The translations under genes and the position numbers were made by a program. The notes below the pieces were generated by a model. It did not search any database. It was not told where the DNA came from and was given only the letters and a program-made list of their open reading frames with translations. A stretch of DNA of 49,458 nucleotides from CAZGAQ01 sp964523405 (GTDB lineage Bacteria > Planctomycetota > Phycisphaerae > UBA1845 > Fen-1342), in contig CAZGAQ010000040.1 of assembly GCA_964523405.1 (NCBI GenBank), positions 1 to 49,458 of the forward strand, written 5' to 3'. Shown piece by piece: positions 11,409-22,806 of this stretch (within the stretch, counting starts at the first letter, position 1; each line of letters begins with the position of its first letter).

Positions 11409-11882
11409 TCAGGCGGGGATCGTTTCGGGTGCGCCGGCAGCCTCGCCGTAGAAGCTGGCCGTGGCCGAGGCGCAGCGCGTGCCATCCTGCCAAACCTCGC
11501 TGCGCAGCAGATACAGGGGTGGGCGGCTGTCCCCCAGCGCGGCGCGCACCGTGGCGCTCTTGCCGAGCTTCACGGGCTGGTGGAAGCGGATTTCGAGCTT
11601 GGCGGTGTAGCCGCGGATGCGCCGCGCGAACAGACAGTGCGTCATCGCGGCGTCGAGGAGGGTGGCGATGATGCCGCCGTGCAGACGGTCGGGATAGCCC
11701 TGGAAGTACGGCTCGCAAGGAAAGGTCGCGGCTACGGCCCCGTCCGGCTCGGCCTGAAACGCCAGCGCCAGCCCGCCAGCCGCGCGCGCTCGACAGGCGA
11801 TGCACGCGGGATGGCAGGCGGCGCGGAATGGTTCAGAGCTGTTCGTCGGGACCTCCGTCCCGCGTTCCCGGAGCTCAGGCAC
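11409..11882 (-). CDS. PaaI-like hotdog thioesterase
   Basis: 157 aa. The motif RLHGGIIATLLDAAMTHC is the PaaI/YigI hotdog signature, with HGG and the following Asp in the active site. The first 35 residues contain four cysteines (CHPACIACRARA), which resemble a metal-binding segment seen in some proteins of this group; whether it binds metal is unknown. The start is a GTG that overlaps the bacterioferritin stop (GTGCCTGA), implying translational coupling, though no ATG alternative exists nearby. Family role: hydrolysis of acyl- or aryl-CoA thioesters; substrate unknown. Confidence 0.8.
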   Translation of the reverse strand: MPELRERGTEVPTNSSEPFRAACHPACIACRARAAGGLALAFQAEPDGAVAATFPCEPYFQGYPDRLHGGIIATLLDAAMTHCLFARRIRGYTAKLEIRFHQPVKLGKSATVRAALGDSRPPLYLLRSEVWQDGTRCASATASFYGEAAGAPETIPA

Positions 11883-12363
11883 TCTGTGGCTCGGTGCCCT
11901 TCTCGAAGCTTTGCAGCGCGAGGTAGCTGGGGCCGAAGCGCTGAATGTTGTCGAGCTGCTTGTCGAAGGCGTCGAAGTGGCCTTCTTCGTCGGCGACCAA
12001 GGCCTCGAAGATCTGCTTGGACACCGCGTCGGCGTTCGCGCTGCATTCCAACGCGGACTGGTTGTAGTCGCGCGCGGACTTCTGTTCCATGCCGGCCGCC
12101 CGCGTGAGGATTTCGCGCGGATCGGTGACGGCCTCGACCGGACCGGCCACGGCCATCTTCACATCGCCCTTGAGGAACAGGATGCGCTCGGCCAGCTTCT
12201 CCACGTGGCCCATCTCGATGATGGCGGTGCGCTTGAGCAGGCCCGCCAGGGGCGCGAAGCCCTGATCGTCGAGGTGGAAGTGCCAGTACATGTACTGATG
12301 CACAGCCTGGAGTTCGTCCGCCACCGCCTTGTTGAGGAGTGCGATGCTCTTCTGCGCGTCCAT
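11875..12363 (-). CDS. bfr: Bacterioferritin
   Basis: 162 aa four-helix protein that stores iron as a ferric mineral in a 24-mer. Ferroxidase ligands can be seen: Glu17 in ADELQAVHQY, Glu50 and His53 in IIEMGHVEKLAERI, and the Glu/His pair of ADEEGHFDAF. Met51 is at the position of the haem-binding Met52 of E. coli Bfr, so haem binding is likely. GGGAGA precedes the ATG; longer upstream in-frame sequence overlaps the NifX-like gene and is not conserved. The gene follows the NifX-like gene by 61 nt and overlaps the PaaI-like gene, so the group is probably one transcript under the DUF134 regulator. Confidence 0.93.
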   Translation of the reverse strand: MDAQKSIALLNKAVADELQAVHQYMYWHFHLDDQGFAPLAGLLKRTAIIEMGHVEKLAERILFLKGDVKMAVAGPVEAVTDPREILTRAAGMEQKSARDYNQSALECSANADAVSKQIFEALVADEEGHFDAFDKQLDNIQRFGPSYLALQSFEKGTEPQSA

Positions 12364-12424
12364 GTCGTTCTCCCGGACTGACGCTCGCGCCTCACGTCGG
12401 CCGCGAGTCGTCAGACTGCGCGTG

Positions 12425-12820
12425 TTAACCGTGACAGCCGCAGTTCGGCCGGCTGACTCTGGGCAACCGACCTTGCGCGTACAACCCCGCCGCCGCGTCG
12501 ACTTCCGCGACGTCGCAAACATACGCGTCAATGCCGTTAGCCACAAGGTCGGCCACCAGGCGCGGCCCCAGGCCGCGCGTCACGAGCACGCAGCAGTCCG
12601 CGATCGCGTTGAGCAGCGCACCGTGCGTATGGTGACTGGCCCCGGGGGCGTGCACGGCCTCATGCGCACACGCACCCTGGGCATGTGCGGTGAATGTGTT
12701 GGGGCGGAACTCGACGCGCTGCGCCTGCTGCCCTTCGACCTCATAGATCACGAAACCCTGGCAACGACCGGTATGCGCCGCGATCTGTTCACCGTTGTCC
12801 GAAGCGACTGCGATCTTCAT
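12425..12820 (-). CDS. NifX/NifB-type iron-molybdenum cofactor-binding family protein
   Basis: 131 aa; begins MKIAVASDNGEQIAAHTGRCQGFVIYEV, matching the Dinitrogenase iron-molybdenum cofactor family (NifX, NafY, the NifB C-terminus and many stand-alone proteins of unknown role). It has a His/Cys-rich middle (QGACAHEAVHAPGASHHTHG) and ends in NCGCHG, possible metal ligands. The ATG overlaps the stop of the DUF134 gene (ATGA) with AGGAG upstream, so the two are coupled. No nitrogenase genes are present, so a general Fe-S or metal carrier or sensor role is more likely than nitrogen fixation. Confidence 0.87.
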   Translation of the reverse strand: MKIAVASDNGEQIAAHTGRCQGFVIYEVEGQQAQRVEFRPNTFTAHAQGACAHEAVHAPGASHHTHGALLNAIADCCVLVTRGLGPRLVADLVANGIDAYVCDVAEVDAAAGLYAQGRLPRVSRPNCGCHG

Positions 12821-13353
12821 TCGGCCTTCTCCTGTTTGGCGCTTGGAGCAGCGGTCTGCGCGGTGCGCTGGGCCCACCCGCGCCGACGGCGATTGCAGCG
12901 CCCGCGCTCGGCGCCGCCCTGCCCGATTCCTGCAGGACCGCGATCCTCAACCGCCCGATGGAAGTCTTGAGACTGACACTGCGGGCAAGCCGCCGGCCGC
13001 CCGGTGCCGTGTGAGACCTGGAACTGGGCACCGCACGCGCGGCACTCAAACGTGCGCAAATTGGCGGACATAACCGGACCTCCTTGAAAGACCAGCATCT
13101 TCGACTGCACCAGGGCACGCGCGACCTTGTGCCGGGCACGCTCGATCAGCCGGCCAAAGGTGGGGCGCGACACGCCCATCTGGGCGGCGGCGGCATCGAA
13201 ATAAAGCCCTTCGACGTCGGCCAACCGGAGGGCCTCAAGCTCATCCAGGCCCAGCTCAATCGTCTCCAATTGCTGTCCGGGAACCCCGGCCGGTTTGAAG
13301 GCACACGGGCGGGCCTGCTCAGCAATCCGACGACATTTGGGCGGTCGCGACAT
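12817..13353 (-). CDS. DUF134 helix-turn-helix protein with C-terminal zinc ribbon
   Basis: 178 aa. Residues 1-90 match DUF134, a sigma-70 region-4-like DNA-binding family: MSRPPKCRRI at the start, LDELEALRLADVEGLYFDAA, then the recognition helix AAQMGVSRPTFGRLIERAR. Residues 100-130 form a zinc ribbon (Cys104, Cys107, Cys123, Cys126). The C-terminal tail is basic and low complexity. DUF134 genes often sit beside NifX-family genes, as here. A palindrome overlapping the promoter lies 19 nt upstream, so autoregulation is the simplest model. Role inferred: transcription factor for the Fe/S or iron-storage genes downstream. Confidence 0.88.
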   Translation of the reverse strand: MSRPPKCRRIAEQARPCAFKPAGVPGQQLETIELGLDELEALRLADVEGLYFDAAAAQMGVSRPTFGRLIERARHKVARALVQSKMLVFQGGPVMSANLRTFECRACGAQFQVSHGTGRPAACPQCQSQDFHRAVEDRGPAGIGQGGAERGRCNRRRRGWAQRTAQTAAPSAKQEKAE

Positions 13354-13371
13354 TGAGTCTCACTTTGTTTA

Positions 13372-13404
13372 TTATGAGCATATGTTCACAACCAGGAATG
13401 TCAA
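13372..13404 (-). promoter_or_regulatory. Promoter with overlapping palindromic operator for the DUF134-nifX-bfr genes
   Basis: On the minus strand a perfect -35 (TTGACA, 13404-13399) is followed after 16 nt by TATGCT (13382-13377) as -10. The 20-bp sequence TTATGAGCATATGTTCACAA (plus strand, 13372-13391) is palindromic at 16 of 20 positions around CATATG and covers the -10 box. A protein bound there would block RNA polymerase. The DUF134 start codon follows at 13353. Confidence 0.6.
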
Positions 13405-13459
13405 CCGGATGGCAGGAAAAAGGTGTTCCTCCGCGGGCGGGGTGGGAAGTGCGGTCCGG

Positions 13460-14623
13460 TTAGCCGCGGACGCGTTGCAGTTCGTCGGCAAGGGAATTGG
13501 CGTGGTTGGCCCACTTCTCCGCTTCCAGCGGAGTGATCTGGCCCTGGTGCACAAGGAGCGCGAGCGAGCGCTCCAGGGTCATCATGCGCTCCTCGGGCAG
13601 GTCTTTCGTGCGGCTCTGCAGCAGGGAGTAGATTTGCTCTACCTTGCCCTGGCGGATCAGGTTGGCCATGCCGTAGATGTTGTTCAGGATCTCCATCGCG
13701 ACCACGCGGCCCTGGTTGTCGGCCCGGGGGATGAGCTTCTGGCAAATGATGTGGCTCAGGCCCAGCGAGAGCTGACTGGCGATTTCGTCCTGCTGGTTCG
13801 GCGGGAACATGTCGAGCAGGCGGGTGACGGTGCCGCGGACGTCACGCGTGTGCAGGGTCGAGAAGACGAGGTGGCCGGTTTCGGCGGCGGTGAGGGTCCA
13901 GCGGGTCGATTCCCGGTCGCGCATCTCGCCGACGAAGATGACGTCGGGGTCCTCGCGCAGGCAATCGCGCAGCCCGCGCTCGAAGCTGGGCACGTCGCGG
14001 CCGACCTCGCGTTGGGAGATCATGGCGGCCTTGCTGGGCAGGCGGTACTCGATCGGGTCTTCGAGCGTGATGATGCGGCAAGGGCGGGTCTCGGCGATGC
14101 GGTTGATGAGGGCGGCGATGGTTGTGGACTTGCCGGCCCCGGTGATCCCGGTGAGCAGGACGAGGCCGTGCTGGCGGGTGACGATGTCGTGCCAGACGGC
14201 GTTGGGGAAGCCGATGTCCTCGACGCGCGGCGGGTTATCGTCGAGAGCGCGGATGGCGATGGCCAGCCCGTCGTTGTCATGGAAGGTGTTGAGGCGGAAC
14301 TGCATGGTCGGGGTGATGTGGGAGCTGTCGACGGAGCCCTGAGTGCGCAGGGTCTCCCAGTCACCGTCGCCGAGAATGCAGCGGGCGAGGGCGGCGATGG
14401 TGGCTTGGTCGAGGGGGGCGCCCTTGAGCCGCTGGAGGTTGCCGTCGACGCGGTAGATGGGCGGGCAGCCGACCTTCAAGTGGAGGTCGGAGACCCGCAG
14501 AGAGCCGTGGCGGGCGAAGTAGTCCAGCAACTCGCGCAGGCTGAGCTTGCGGTCGGGGGCGACGGCGTAGAGCGGGGCATCGAGATCGGGACGGGGCTCG
14601 GCGGGGTTAGGTGTGGCGGTCAT
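13460..14623 (-). CDS. pilT: Type IV pilus retraction ATPase PilT/PilU
   Basis: 387 aa hexameric secretion ATPase that powers pilus retraction at the inner membrane. Seen: the N-terminal PAS-like part with SDLHLKVGCPPIYRVDG, Walker A GITGAGKST at 159-167, the Asp box LEDPIEY, Walker B DPDVIFVGEMRD and the His box TGHLVFSTLHT. The ATG at 14623 has GGAG 5 nt upstream and is preferred over an in-frame start 48 nt earlier. No other pilus gene is in the window, so its partners are elsewhere. PilT and PilU cannot be told apart with certainty by eye. Twitching motility would complement the flagellar genes. Confidence 0.92.
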   Translation of the reverse strand: MTATPNPAEPRPDLDAPLYAVAPDRKLSLRELLDYFARHGSLRVSDLHLKVGCPPIYRVDGNLQRLKGAPLDQATIAALARCILGDGDWETLRTQGSVDSSHITPTMQFRLNTFHDNDGLAIAIRALDDNPPRVEDIGFPNAVWHDIVTRQHGLVLLTGITGAGKSTTIAALINRIAETRPCRIITLEDPIEYRLPSKAAMISQREVGRDVPSFERGLRDCLREDPDVIFVGEMRDRESTRWTLTAAETGHLVFSTLHTRDVRGTVTRLLDMFPPNQQDEIASQLSLGLSHIICQKLIPRADNQGRVVAMEILNNIYGMANLIRQGKVEQIYSLLQSRTKDLPEERMMTLERSLALLVHQGQITPLEAEKWANHANSLADELQRVRG

Positions 14624-14735
14624 GGGCACTCCAGGGACGGTGCGGCCGATGGCGGCGACGGGCGCGGCCAAGCTCCGCCGGGTTCTCCAAAGCTCCTTAC
14701 GGGACGCGGCGGGCGGGCGGGATGGGATTTTACTA

Positions 14736-14763
14736 TTGAACCCGCCCCGCGATTCGCTATTCT
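14736..14763 (+). promoter_or_regulatory. Candidate sigma-70-type promoter of carBA
   Basis: TTGAAC (14736-14741) and TATTCT (14758-14763) are separated by 16 nt in a locally AT-richer stretch, about 50 nt before the carB ATG. It is the only good promoter-like pair in the 188-bp pilT-carB divergent gap. Confidence 0.5.
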
Positions 14764-14811
14764 ACCGCAGTTTTTGTCCGGACGAGCGGCCTTGGGGGTT
14801 GGCGGCGGAGC

Positions 14812-18581
<3,770 letters not shown>

Positions 18582-18585
<4 letters not shown>

Positions 18586-19775
18586 ATATCTGCAAGCTGG
18601 CACTCGAAGACGGGACGGTCTTCACGGGCGAGGCGTTCGGCGCCACCGGCACCCAGGTCGGCGAGGTCGTGTTCAACACGGCCCTGACCGGCTACCAGGA
18701 GGTGTTCACGGATCCGTCGTACTGCGGGCAGATCGTCACGATGACCTTCCCGTTGATCGGCAACTATGGCGTGAACCCGGATGATTTCGAGGCCGGCGCG
18801 CCGCACCTGTCCGGCTTCGTCGTGAAGGAGCTGCCGCGCCGCCCGAGCAACTACCGCTCGACGGCCGCCCTGGGGGCGTTCCTGCGCGATCTGGGCGTCA
18901 TCGGGATCGCCGGGGTGGACACGCGCGCGCTGACACGGCGGCTGCGCGTTCATGGGGCGCTGCGGGGCGTGCTCTCCACCGAGATTCTCCATGATGTGAA
19001 GCTCGTGGACCTGGCGGCGACGGCCCCTGCGATGGCGGGCGCGAACCTCGTGGAGCGCGTCGCGCCACACGACGTGTGTGCGTGGCAGGAACCGCTGTGG
19101 GCGTTTCCGCAGCCGGGCGATGCCCCCGTGCGGCACGGGCATCGCGAGCCCGCGCATCAAGCGCCCGCCCCGGGCGCCCTGCGCGTGGTCGTACTGGACT
19201 GCGGCATCAAGCGGAACATCCTGCGGCACCTCGTCTCGTGCGGCGGCGATGTCACGGTGGCGCCGGCGGATGCCGACGCCGGCGCCGTCCGGGAGCTGCG
19301 CCCCCAGGCCCTCGTCGTGAGCAACGGCCCCGGCGATCCGGCGGCGGTCACCAAGACGATCGCGACGTTGCAGGAGTTCGTGGGCAAGGTGCCGGTGCTG
19401 GGAATCTGCCTGGGACACCAGATGCTCGGCCTGGCGCTGGGGGCGGAGACGTACAAACTGCGGTTCGGCCACCATGGCGCGAACGTGCCGGTGCTGAACG
19501 TGCCCGCGAACCGCGTCGAGATCACGAGCCAGAATCACGGCTTCGCGGTGGGGCGGAAGTCGCTGGAGCAGGTCGGCGGCGTGGTGACGCACGTGAATCT
19601 GAACGATCAGAGCCTGGAGGGCTTCGCCCACCCGGACCGGCAGGTGCTGGCCCTGCAGTTCCACCCCGAAGCGAGCCCGGGCCCGCACGATTCCGAGCAC
19701 GTGTTCCGCCGCTTCCTGGCGGCCGTCCGCGCGGGCAAGCCGATCGGCCCGCAGACGTTCGCGGAAGACGCGTAG
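18582..19775 (+). CDS. carA: Carbamoyl-phosphate synthase small (glutaminase) subunit
   Basis: 397 aa. The class I glutamine amidotransferase domain supplies ammonia to CarB. Catalytic triad visible: Cys276 in GICLGHQ, His361 and Glu363 in FHPEASPGP; the oxyanion-loop motif is SNGPGDP. The N-terminal CarA-specific domain begins LALEDGTVFTGEAFG and includes FNTALTGYQEVFTDPSY. The ATG overlaps the carB stop (ATGA), fixing the start and implying coupled translation. A linker of about 25 residues rich in His, Pro and Ala (residues 175-199) separates the two domains, slightly longer than usual. Confidence 0.97.
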
Positions 19776-19788
19776 GGCAAGACGCCAG

Positions 19789-19814
19789 TGCCCCGCTCGC
19801 ACTGAGCAGGGGCA
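19789..19814. terminator. Hairpin between convergent carA and LAB_N genes
   Basis: TGCCCC-GCTC paired with GAGC-(A)-GGGGCA around a 5-nt loop, 14 nt after the carA stop. The following plus-strand bases (TTCCCATTCC) are only weakly T-rich. Position between convergent stops suggests a bidirectional terminator. Confidence 0.5.
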
Positions 19815-19853
19815 TTCCCATTCCGCGCTCGATCCGCAGTCCCCCGTCGACGG

Positions 19854-20300
19854 CTACGCCGTCGCGCGCTGGGCGCGTCGCGTCGGCGCCAGCACACCGA
19901 CTTCACGCAGGTCGGAGCCGCATTCCGGACACGTCAGGCTACTGATGCCCCGCACCACGTACCCGCACTGCCCGCACACCGGCACGTCCGGACGCGCCCG
20001 GACCTTGTTCGTCGCAGGGCGATAGATGAGCATCAGATTGCGGCCGTAAATGCCGAGCTGCAGGACATTCGCCGTCGCGATGACGAGGTCTTTGCGCCAG
20101 GTGGCGTAGATGAGGATCATGATTGCGCCGGCGATGCTGAGCCACCAGAAGGCGATGGGGATGTGGCTCTGCCCGCGCTTCTCGGACTCGTACCACTGGA
20201 CCGCAAAGCGGAGGAAGAAGACGAACTGGGCGGCAAAGCCGAAGAGGACGAGCGGGGTGGCCAGTTGCTCCAGCACCCAGTTGATGAACTGCATGACCAC
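19854..20300 (-). CDS. LAB_N-domain membrane protein with C-terminal zinc ribbon
   Basis: 148 aa. Residues 10-95 match the lipid A biosynthesis N-terminal domain (LAB_N): FGFAAQFVFFLRFAVQWYES, then IPIAFWWLSIAGAIMILIYA and IYGRNLMLIYR, predicted as three membrane helices. Residues 109-127 add a zinc ribbon (CGQCG ... CPECG), an uncommon extension. Stand-alone LAB_N proteins exist near lipid and glycan genes but have no proven activity. A GTG at 20300 has GGGAG 6 nt upstream; an in-frame ATG at 20294 is the alternative. The gene follows accD by 29 nt and probably shares its transcript, which fits a membrane-lipid role. Confidence 0.82.
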   Translation of the reverse strand: MVMQFINWVLEQLATPLVLFGFAAQFVFFLRFAVQWYESEKRGQSHIPIAFWWLSIAGAIMILIYATWRKDLVIATANVLQLGIYGRNLMLIYRPATNKVRARPDVPVCGQCGYVVRGISSLTCPECGSDLREVGVLAPTRRAQRATA

Positions 20301-20329
20301 GGTGGACTCCCGGTACCGGGGCCGCCCCC

Positions 20330-21193
20330 CTACTTGTTGCAGTAGTCGATGATGCGGGCGATTTCGCTGCGCAGGTCGCGGCGATGCACGATGCGGTCAA
20401 TGAAGCCGTGCTCCAGCATGAACTCCGCCCGCTGGAAGCCCTCGGGCAGCGTCGCCTTGATCGTGTTCGCAATCACGCGCGGCCCGGCGAAACCGATCAG
20501 CGCGCCCGGCTCCGCCAGCGTTACGTCCCCCAGGAACGCGAAGCTCGCAGCCACGCCGGCGGTCGTCGGGTCCGTCATCAGCACGATGTACAGCCCGCCG
20601 GACTCGTCGAGCTTGGCGATGGCGGCCGAGGTCTTGGCCATCTGGGCCAGCGAGACCATGCCCTCCATCATGCGGGCCCCCCCGCTGCACGTGATCATCA
20701 GGAGCGGCAGCCCCTCGGCGGCGGCGCGCTCGGCCGCGGCGGAGACCTTCTCGCCAACGACGGCCCCCATCGAGCCCATGATGAAGTCGGGGTTCATGAC
20801 GCCCATGATGAGCGGGCGGCCCTTGATGAAGCCCTTGCCGACGACGATGGCTTCGGTCTCGCCCGACTGCGCCTTCACCTTGGCGAGGCGCTCCTTGTAG
20901 CTCATGCGATCGGTGAACTGGAGCGGATCGGTCGATTCCAGGTTCGGCAGGAACTCCTCGAACGTGCCGGGATCGTTGATTTGGGCGATCCGCTCGCGGG
21001 CATTCAGACGGTAGTGGTGGTCGCAATCCGGGCAGACATTCAGGTGCTCTTCCAGGATGCCCTTGTACTGCATCCGCCCGCAATTCACGCACCGGATCCA
21101 CAGCCCCTCCGGCACTTCCATATTCCGCCGCGCAGCGGGCTGTTGACTCGGGGTCTCACTCATCGGCTCTCCCGTACCGAGCGGTGGGCTCAT
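20330..21193 (-). CDS. accD: Acetyl-CoA carboxylase carboxyltransferase beta subunit
   Basis: Transfers the carboxyl group from biotin-BCCP to acetyl-CoA in the first step of fatty-acid synthesis, with AccA. Seen: N-terminal zinc ribbon (Cys35, Cys38, Cys54, Cys57), then the crotonase-like carboxyltransferase core with PLLMITCSGGARMMEGMVSL and DPTTAGVAASFAFLGDV. Length 287 aa is typical. The ATG at 21193 overlaps the stop of the upstream gene (ATGA); a second ATG at 21163 with GGGAGAG upstream is an equally good start and would remove 10 residues. accA is not in the window. Confidence 0.96.
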   Translation of the reverse strand: MSPPLGTGEPMSETPSQQPAARRNMEVPEGLWIRCVNCGRMQYKGILEEHLNVCPDCDHHYRLNARERIAQINDPGTFEEFLPNLESTDPLQFTDRMSYKERLAKVKAQSGETEAIVVGKGFIKGRPLIMGVMNPDFIMGSMGAVVGEKVSAAAERAAAEGLPLLMITCSGGARMMEGMVSLAQMAKTSAAIAKLDESGGLYIVLMTDPTTAGVAASFAFLGDVTLAEPGALIGFAGPRVIANTIKATLPEGFQRAEFMLEHGFIDRIVHRRDLRSEIARIIDYCNK

Positions 21194-21771
21194 TCGACGT
21201 CCTTCTCACTCCCCGCGTCTACGTCCATGATAATCGGTCCGGTGACGCCCCGCATCACCTCCAGCAGATCGCCCGACGCCTCGCCCGCCAATCCGCCGTG
21301 CGCCAGGACCAGCGCCAGAGGCCGCAAGACGATTCCTACGGCGGCCGCACCGTTGCGGCTCACCATCTTGTGGATCGCGTCGGTCAGGCGCTCGGCAGCA
21401 GCGCTCAGCGCCTCGCCGCCCGGCGGCTGCACGTTCAGCGGCGCTTCGCACAGCTCGTGGTGCGCACTGGGATAGCGCGACTTGAGCTGCTCTTCGGTGA
21501 GCCCCGCCCACAACCCGACATCCACGCCCTTGAGCTCGTCCAGCGTCTTGGCCGGGATGCCCAGCCGTCGCACCAGGACGGCCGCGGTTTGTGCGGCCAA
21601 TTCGTCATCCGGGGCGTGCAGGATGCGCTTGAGGCCGAGGTCTTTGAGCTGATCGCACCACGCGGCACAGGCGCGCTCGCCGGCTTCGGTCAGCGGGAGC
21701 TCGACGCGCCCCAGCAGCCGGCCCTCGTCATGCCATTCTGTGGCACCACAGGGTATGAGCACGACCTTCAT
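21190..21771 (-). CDS. Degenerate histidine-phosphatase (phosphoglycerate mutase-like) protein
   Basis: 193 aa with the outline of the histidine phosphatase fold: the start MKVVLIPCGATEW lines up with LIRHGETEW, followed by DEGRLLGRVELPLTEAGERA, which matches the canonical GRLQGWLDIPLTEAG. The catalytic RHG motif is replaced by PCG (residues 7-9), so both Arg and the phospho-accepting His are lost; the later Arg-containing segment is APDDELAAQTA, and the second catalytic His region reads GIVLRPLALV. It is therefore probably not a phosphatase or mutase. Four-base overlaps with both rpe and accD show that it is translated as part of the operon, so a binding or regulatory role is more likely than decay. 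Confidence 0.8.
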   Translation of the reverse strand: MKVVLIPCGATEWHDEGRLLGRVELPLTEAGERACAAWCDQLKDLGLKRILHAPDDELAAQTAAVLVRRLGIPAKTLDELKGVDVGLWAGLTEEQLKSRYPSAHHELCEAPLNVQPPGGEALSAAAERLTDAIHKMVSRNGAAAVGIVLRPLALVLAHGGLAGEASGDLLEVMRGVTGPIIMDVDAGSEKDVE

Positions 21772-22460
21772 AATGCGCCGCGCTCCACAACACCGCCCGT
21801 GCGGGTGGCCGCAGCCCGCAGTTTCCGCAGCGCCTCGGCCTTGTCCGGCGCGCCGAAGATCGCCTTGCCCGCTACGAGCGTGTTGGCGCCGGCTGCCACC
21901 GCGTGCGGCGCGGTCTCGACATTGATGCCGCCGTCGACTTGCAGGAACTGCTCAGGCCGCATGCGCTTGGCCAGCACCTCCAGCTTCGACAGGCATTCGG
22001 TCATGAACTTCTGGCCGCCGAAGCCCGGGTGCACGGTCATCACGAGCACGAGGTCCACGTCGCTGACATACTGCAGCACGCTCTCGACCGGCGTCGGCGG
22101 GTTGAGCGAAAGCCCGACGCGCACGCCCAGGCCGCGAATCTTGCGGATCAGGGCGGTCGGCTGCGGCACGGCCTCGATATGGAACGTCAGCAGGCTCGCG
22201 CCGGCGTCGACAAAGGCGGCCGCGTATTTCTCCGGATCGGAGATCATCAGGTGGACGTCAAGCGGCAGGCGCGTGTGTCGGCGCACGCCGGCCACCACGG
22301 GCACACCCAGCGAGATGTTCGGCACGAAGTGCCCGTCCATCACGTCCAGGTGCAGCATGTCCGCGCCGGCCTGCTCGACGGCGGCGATCTCCTCGGCCAA
22401 TCGGCCAAAGTCGGCGTCGAGGAGCGACGGGGTCATGCGTATGGTCTGGATGCTGGTCAT
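21768..22460 (-). CDS. rpe: Ribulose-phosphate 3-epimerase
   Basis: 230 aa TIM barrel interconverting ribulose 5-phosphate and xylulose 5-phosphate in the pentose phosphate pathway. Seen: TPSLLDADFGRLAEEI at the start, the metal-binding HLDVMDGHFVPNIS, DVHLMI, VMTVHPGFGGQKF and the phosphate-binding VDGGINVETAP with AGANTLVAGKAIFG. The ATG at 22460 gives the standard N-terminus but lacks a clear ribosome site; an ATG at 22436 (MTPSLL) is possible. The region immediately upstream is a transposase remnant, so the native promoter or leader may have been altered. Downstream genes are coupled by overlap. Confidence 0.95.
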   Translation of the reverse strand: MTSIQTIRMTPSLLDADFGRLAEEIAAVEQAGADMLHLDVMDGHFVPNISLGVPVVAGVRRHTRLPLDVHLMISDPEKYAAAFVDAGASLLTFHIEAVPQPTALIRKIRGLGVRVGLSLNPPTPVESVLQYVSDVDLVLVMTVHPGFGGQKFMTECLSKLEVLAKRMRPEQFLQVDGGINVETAPHAVAAGANTLVAGKAIFGAPDKAEALRKLRAAATRTGGVVERGAL

Positions 22461-22470
22461 GCTTGTGATT

Positions 22471-22629
22471 TTAGTACAACGCTCCCAACCGTGCCTGTCC
22501 TCGCGCGTCGCGGACGATGCCACTCAGGAACGCGTAGCGCCGGTCCTGCCAGACGGGCTTGATCATCGCGGCACGACCTTTCGTGCTGAACACAATGTGT
22601 AACAGCAGTCTGGTGTACGTGCCGGGCAT
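22471..22629 (-). pseudogene. N-terminal remnant of an IS200/REP-associated (Y1) transposase
   Basis: A 52-codon fragment begins MPGTYTRLLLHIVFSTKGR, which matches the start of Y1 transposases of the IS200 / REP-associated type (MPxTYxxLLxHxVFSTKxR), and continues VWQDRRYAFLSGIVRDARG. It then ends at a stop after a few unrelated residues. The HUH motif and catalytic Tyr, which lie further on in intact proteins of about 140-200 aa, are absent. The REP-like hairpins directly upstream support this identity. It is non-functional as a transposase. Confidence 0.75.
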
Positions 22630-22652
22630 CGCGGGTTTACCGCCACAACCGT

Positions 22653-22734
22653 CCGCCCCTGCGGGGCGGGAGGTTACTTTCTCCATCAACCAGGGGCTAA
22701 AGCCCCTGGCTACGACCGCCTGCCCCTTCGGGGC
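22653..22734. repeat. Cluster of three REP-like hairpins upstream of the transposase remnant
   Basis: Three short perfect or near-perfect hairpins: CCGCCCC-TGC-GGGGCGG (22653-22669), CCAGGGGC-TAAA-GCCCCTGG (22690-22709) and GCCCC-TTC-GGGGC (22722-22734). Such GGGGCTAAAGCCCC and GCCCC/GGGGC hairpins commonly flank REP-associated transposases, which are thought to mobilise them. They lie between the remnant and the pgk stop. Confidence 0.7.
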
Positions 22735-22806
22735 GAAGACCGCGGTCGCCAAGCCATTCCGGGCGAAGACTGCGGCCGCGGCCCGTGCGCGGCGAGTGCC
22801 GCGTCC

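Noticed and set aside
12425..12820. Nitrogen-fixation gene
   Set aside because: The NifX-type domain also occurs in many non-fixing bacteria; no nif structural or assembly genes are nearby.
22471..22752. Complete small protein gene of 93 codons
   Set aside because: The first 41 codons read through the REP-like hairpins; only the part after the internal ATG resembles a transposase start, and the rest of that protein is missing.
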